Assembly: GCA_021014325.1 (NCBI GenBank)
Contig: CM037463.1
Location: 3,405,001-3,469,000 of the forward strand
Origin: Plazaster borealis
Lineage: Eukaryota > Echinodermata > Asteroidea > Forcipulatida > Labidiasteridae
Direction: 5' to 3'
DNA length: 64,000 nucleotides
The notes beneath the pieces were generated by a model. It was not told the DNA's origin, ran no database searches, and was given only the letters and a program-made list of their open reading frames with translations. Below are positions 58,866 through 64,000 of the stretch, piece by piece (within the stretch, counting starts at the first letter, position 1; the number at the start of each line of letters is the position of its first letter). The translations under genes were made by a program, and so were the position numbers.

Positions 58866-60480
58866 CTACAACAAGAATACACAACAGATTTAATATCATT
58901 TATGTTCATTGCATGTTTTTTGATTGTTTTTGAATTGAAGTTTATGAATTCAGTGAACACACATTTTTCACTCGGCTGTTTGAAAATAAAATCCTTGGGT
59001 TCACTTTTTCTCCTTTGACATCTTTTCTAACATGGAGTTTACACAAAACAAAATTCAGACAATGTACATTATCTATCTAATAAAGCTATAAAAATTACAT
59101 TTTACTATATCGTTTTGTCTTAGATGTATCTCGCCTTTTTACATTTTAACAGTTTGTAAAATTTGAAATTAAAGTACATGATACATTTGTACTGTACATT
59201 GTGTAAACATGAAGGTAAGCCCCTACTGATCATATATGTACACGTGTATCGGAGGTAAGAAACATTGCTTACAAAAAGGTCTGAAATTAGGATCCAACTT
59301 TTAGAAGGATTGTTGAAATGATGGCATTTCCATTTTGGTCAACCCCTGGAGTTATAGATTTCAAGGAGCTTCTGGGCTTCATCTCCTCAGCACTAGAGAA
59401 GTAGAGCCGTTTTTTAACTAAAGAAAATAACAGCTATTTTTTTCACCAAGCATTTCAATAAAAGTCTGATTTTGTTTGATATAATTAGTTTTTAGTGAGG
59501 GCTGGGCATACACTTTGTAAAATTTCTTCATGTACATTACGTACAGTGTATGAGTGTCCACCATTAGGTCAGCGTAGAGTCCCTACTGTTAACAGCACGG
59601 TGGAATTAGATTTACATTCCATCCAGGGAATGTACATGTACATGTATGCATGCGCTTTGCTTTAAGTGCACACCTAACCATTCCTTGCTCTGTATGATTT
59701 AATACTATATACACATACATGTACATTGTAGAACCCTTGCACTCGTATCTTACATTGATTTTTTCTTAATGAAAATTGAATTACTTTCTAATTTATTTTC
59801 TCTGCTCGGTAATGTAATCCAAGAATTAATTTACCTTACATGATATACATATGTAGTCTATACATGATACATGCATATCACATAGAGCAAGGTCCTTAGA
59901 TAATGAAGCCCATAGTCTCAGGAAACAAGTTACATCATGGAGGTTGAATTGGAAAGATACAGTTTGGGGAGAAGATGACCCCCTATGCTGTTGGAATATG
60001 GCACCCCCGTTGGTTTAGGCCAATAGTCACAATCACATTCAATAACCTCTCTGGACAACTCCCTTTATAAAATTTGAAAGATTGGTAGTGTGCAAGAGAG
60101 TACATTACAAGCCAACAAGTGCCAACAATTTCAACTTATTAACAGTATTTCACTGCGGCTAACGTACTGAATATGGTAAAAATTAAACTGATTGAAAAAT
60201 GTAAGCATGTGAAATACCAGTGTATACATGTACATGTATTTCCTGTTGGGGGGGGGGGTTGCACATCAAATTTGTACACAGCTTAACTGTTAATTCTTGG
60301 TGCACAAGTGGAAAAATATGTACAACAAATGAACATTTTCAAACTATCATTTCCCTCATTATTTTTATTTGTTTGTTTTCTGTGGGGTAAATGTTTCAGT
60401 GGGGAATAAATGAGTGAGTCGAAGCAAACATTGGAAGAAGTAAGGCGAGTCCTGACAGGACTGGAATAACAATTATAGGC

Positions 60481-60621
60481 AACACTCTGTTGCCCTGGTT
60501 CTTGGCCTTGGTGCTCCTTCAAAAATTTCCCCCAGTTTGCATTTGCTCCCATAGTGCCCTTTGCATAATTTGCAAATGACACTTCCATCCTTGCCCTCTC
60601 AAAGACAAAATTCCAGGCCTG
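60481..60621. repeat. Dispersed repeat E
   Basis: AACACTCTGTTGCCCTGGTT, CTTGGTGCTCCTTCAAAAAT, CCTTGCCCTCTCAAAGACAA and CCAGGCCTG; same direction as 25339-25465. Confidence 0.75.
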
Positions 60622-60967
60622 TCCTGGGCCTCTATCAATCATCACCGACACTATGGAATGAGCATGAAAAGGTGTTTTTTCTCTTCACTTAAACAGATCA
60701 ATGGTGGTATTAAGAGATTTAGCTGTACATGTAATAAAAGGAGATCTATGCACATAAAATGTATACGATTGAACAAGGGACAACTAGAGAGGAAAGGGAT
60801 CCTTTAAACTGACTAAGGGGAGGGGGGTACTCAAATGACAGGAACAACCCTACATTACAAGAAATTCAGTGGAAAATTACTACCCCACATTTTTGAGGAA
60901 TTTCTATAGTGCAATGATGGTCTGCAAACATTGGGACTAACACAAACAGCCAAGTCACAACTTTGAA

Positions 60968-60988
60968 TCAATCAATCAATCAATCAAT
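60968..60988. repeat. CAAT microsatellite
   Basis: About five tandem AATC units. Confidence 0.95.
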
Positions 60989-61195
60989 CAACAGTCCTTG
61001 ACTAACTGGATTAAGAATAGGGCTGCAACCTCCAATCATGCTCTAACCATGGAGGTAGAATTACCTCCTCTAACCATCTCTAACACAGTGTAACCTATGA
61101 CAGTGTGTACTGGAGTGTGAGTAGCTTATGGACCAATGACCAACAACATTTTATTTTTTGAAAATTATGCAAATTGTAGAAAGTGGTTCTAACAC

Positions 61196-61320
61196 CAGGC
61201 CTAGAATTTCATCGTTGAGAGGGCAAGGCCATTTTCATTTTGTGAAGTCTATGGGCATTTTGAAGATGCACCAAGGCCATTCAGACCAGGACAAGGCCTC
61301 CTTGTAATTCCAGGCCTGCA
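61196..61320. repeat. Dispersed repeat E, inverted copy
   Basis: CAGGCCTAGAATTTCATCGT, GAGGGCAAGGCCATTTTCAT and CCAGGCCTGCAACACC. Confidence 0.75.
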
Positions 61321-63255
61321 ACACCTTGTGATTTATGTATCAATGTGTACAATGGACAGCCTGGGATCAATTTTATCAAAACCTTGGTACAAAATTCCAT
61401 CCCCAACAGAGCTCCCCCCCCCCTCCCCTTATCTTGGATGTGCCACTGCCTAGAACCAACTTACGTGCTGCAAATCTCAGATCCGCAACCACAAACTGCG
61501 AACAGTCGAACTCTTTAAAAACTTAAACTCAGATTCTATAAATATGTATGACCATTTCCAAGCCCAAAGCCCCCCATTCCAAGCTCCCACCTCCCCTGGT
61601 TAATGGCCTTAGTTTCATGTGATGCCAGTCATCTCACCCCTCCCCCACCCCCCCCCCACCCACCGGCGGCTCTTTTTCGTTGCAGCATGCGAGTTTACAT
61701 GTGCATATGTACTAGTTCATCATTCATTCCCCGCGCCCCATTAAATTCAGAATCGTATTAAATCATGATTTTTTTTTCCCAATCAGAAAAAACTAATTAC
61801 TTTATTCATAATACAAACATACATGTGTGATGACTGGTTTCCATTTCGGTTAAATCCTCGTTGTGAATTTGTAATTGTCTTGTCTGAGTAGCTTGGCAAC
61901 CTGTTGATTTTGCCATGGTTTATTTGCACATTGTATATGTACGTACAGGTCTCGAATTTGGGGGGAAATTCCACAAGACTGCAGGGATTGTAGCTACAAA
62001 GTATGTACTGGACCAGATGTTTTTGTAGAAGACCAGATTCAAAATAAGAAAAAAAAACCTTGCTGACACAGCAGTATTTAGCATGCAGTCAACTATTTGA
62101 ATACACTAAGACATGTGTAAGAGGGTTTGTCTTTCATATTAAGTATACTTCGTTACTCAACAGAATGAAGGGTTAGACCACACGTCAACATTTGAACATA
62201 ATTATTTTTTTGTTATTACACAGTAAGGTTTGTTATTAAATTAAAAAACACAAGACAGCTGGACTTATCCGGGCCTGAGTTTACTGGCCTGATGCTAAAA
62301 TCACTGGCCTCGGACCTGCGGTCCAGTGTAAAATTTTAGCCCTGATGGTGCAGTACTGCATGTACACTTATTTTTAAACAATTTTGTCCTTGTTACCAAA
62401 GTCGCTATTTTCTTCCTCCACAACCATGACAGATACTTCTGCTTGTTAATGTAAAACTATCTTCGACTGCAATCTGGTCAAGATTTTTACGAATAAGTCA
62501 GTTTGGTTTTTGGTTTGACAAGCCATTTGCTGTTGGAAAATCTTGACTGATAAAACAAACCTTTTTACAGGTCTACACAATCTCTTTGTCCACAGGAAGA
62601 TTTTTATGCATGTTGTGGAAAGTCTCTGTACCATAGTTACTTTAAAAAAATTATGTTTGAAGGCCAGAAACCCCGTCTGTTGAGGGTTAAGTGAAATACC
62701 ATGTGAGTAATGGTTAAAATTAAAATGCATGCATGGTATTGAGCATTCTTCCACGCACAAAACATGCGTTAAACATAAGGCCTTGTTTGTAGTTCATAAA
62801 ATGTAGGTCAGAATAGAATTTGGAATTTGAGCGATTCAAACATTATTAGGGACCTGTTTTGCTCCACACATTTTATTCACTGTGTAACAAGAAACAAAAT
62901 TGTAAAATAGCAAAATTTTGTAAATTCAACGTCAATTCAAATTTATTTTCCACAGTATCAAATATCAATTACAATTTAATAAGAGAATAATAGCAGAGAT
63001 AATTTGTAATAATGGACAATTCATTAACTCTCCCATACCCAATCCATAGGAGGTCAGAAAACCATCCCAATTTTCCAGTCCTCACTCAGTGTCTAAAGGG
63101 GTTTACGATTGATGTGGGATAGAAATATACACTCGGCAAAAAGACAATAAAAACTTTCAAGGTAATACTCGCTACTTGTTCAAAGGGGCAGATTTGTTTA
63201 TTTCCAACACTCATCCATCCTGTGACTCTGTGCTCTTAACTTCCAGGCACCTCCA

Positions 63256-63453
63256 GGGCCCAATTTCATAGAGCTGCTTAAGCAGAAAATATTGCTTAAA
63301 CATTTTCTTCTAAAGCAGAAATGAGCAGGGTACCAGTCACAAATGGTACGTATGTGACATGGTACTTTGGCTGGTAACCTTATTCTGGTAAGCATAATTT
63401 TGATACGTGCTTAGCATCTTTTTGTGCTTAAGCAGCTCTATGAAATTGGGCCC
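63256..63453. repeat. MITE A, near-intact copy
   Basis: GGGCCCAATTTCATAGAGCT and AGCTCTATGAAATTGGGCCC are perfect inverted ends; body has GACATGGTACTTTGGCTGGT and CTTATTCTGGTAAGCATAAT. Confidence 0.93.
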
Positions 63454-64000
63454 TGGACATGCGCGTGACGTCCAAGTGCCAAGTTGCAGTCAGCAAAGAG
63501 TGTTCGAATTATAAACAAATCTTCCCCTTGATCAAAATGGCGCATAAACTGTGCAATTCAGACATTATTGTCTGAAAGTGTTCATGGCAAGTTTTACACA
63601 CTTTTAATTAGGCCTACTTTTATTACAATCCGTCGCTGGTCCCACAAACTGGTCTATCTGTCAAAAACCACCCATTTTTCCAAATTGGATTTTAAACAAA
63701 TTTATTGTGACTCATTACTCTTTAAGTTTTTTTCAGCAAGTTTCAGTACCCAATACGTAATAGTTTTGCAATTTCACTAATTAGTATGAACGATGTATCA
63801 CTAGATTTGCCATTTTGTGTTTCCCTGAAACGCCACTCTACCTACTATGCATAGTGTTGTTATACTTATAGCACCACAGTTCCAAACTCGCATACGACTT
63901 TTGCGTTTTCACAATGTGACCTATCTAAATATGTCTCAATATTTACTGGTTTGTACACAACGCTCTGCAGGCTAAACTTGTTATTTCGTTTTCATGAAGT

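Larger units (their letters stand above)
49552..58821. other. 9.3 kb intron between exons 2 and 3
   Basis: Holds an A-rich tract (49905-50190), ACATGTAC-rich DNA (51084-51250), a MITE A/B nest (51705-52267), a Gly-SINE (52490-52720), a triple nest (53108-54080), a hairpin (56703-56823), repeat E remnants (56840-56995) and MITE B (57113-57488). 54100-56600 and 57500-58800 show no recognisable element and no coding sequence. Confidence 0.7.
58866..64000. other. First intron (partial)
   Basis: No coding exon recognised; in particular no MVFESVV-like start or LGIWK-like end on the minus strand. Holds repeat E copies (60481-60621, 61196-61320), CAAT microsatellite (60968-60988), a GACTGGCC-type dispersed repeat (62240-62350, relatives at 58660-58765 and 50400-50470) and MITE A (63256-63453). 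Confidence 0.6.

Noticed and set aside
60283..60651. 122-codon frame on the minus strand
   Set aside because: Most of it is dispersed repeat E, which has non-coding copies elsewhere in the window.

Overview
The window is eukaryotic nuclear DNA: an AT-rich, intron-rich stretch carrying part of one very large gene on the minus strand. That gene is a VPS13 of the VPS13A/VPS13C class, a bridge-like lipid-transfer protein. I could place 42 consecutive coding exons between 58865 (5' side) and 740 (3' side). Every junction keeps frame, and together they give 5,822 coding bases or 1,941 residues. The first coding exon (about 33 residues in human VPS13A) and the C-terminal third (VAB, DH-like and PH-like parts) lie outside the window, so the gene is open at both ends.

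The organism looks like a marine invertebrate deuterostome, most likely an echinoderm and perhaps a sea star. This rests on the gene structure, on VPS13A/C-like protein sequence without the internal duplication of vertebrate VPS13C, and on the style of the repeats (many short inverted-repeat elements, tRNA-derived SINEs, TACATGTA-rich stretches). It is an inference from recall, not a database match.

Layout on + coordinates: 1-739 is intron with SINE and inverted-repeat debris; 740-19095 holds exons 43 to 23, closely spaced; 19096-26318 is a 7.2 kb intron full of mobile-element copies; 26319-49551 holds exons 22 to 3; 49552-58821 is a 9.3 kb intron with nested elements; 58822-58865 is exon 2; 58866-64000 is the unfinished first intron. 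I saw no second convincing protein-coding gene and no intact RNA gene.

The introns hold minisatellites of 35, 51 and 18 bp, at least two TTAA-target MITE families, a GGGCCCAATTTCA inverted-repeat family, several tRNA-derived SINE families, 3' ends of non-LTR retrotransposons, and several long hairpins. The most interesting biological points are in exon 22. It encodes an FFAT-type VAP-binding motif whose fourth position is serine. It seems to end in a GC rather than GT donor, and it contains an in-frame GTAAGT upstream whose use would remove exactly the FFAT segment. A second pattern is that all three minisatellites start within about 10-45 nt downstream of a 5' splice site of the VPS13 transcript.
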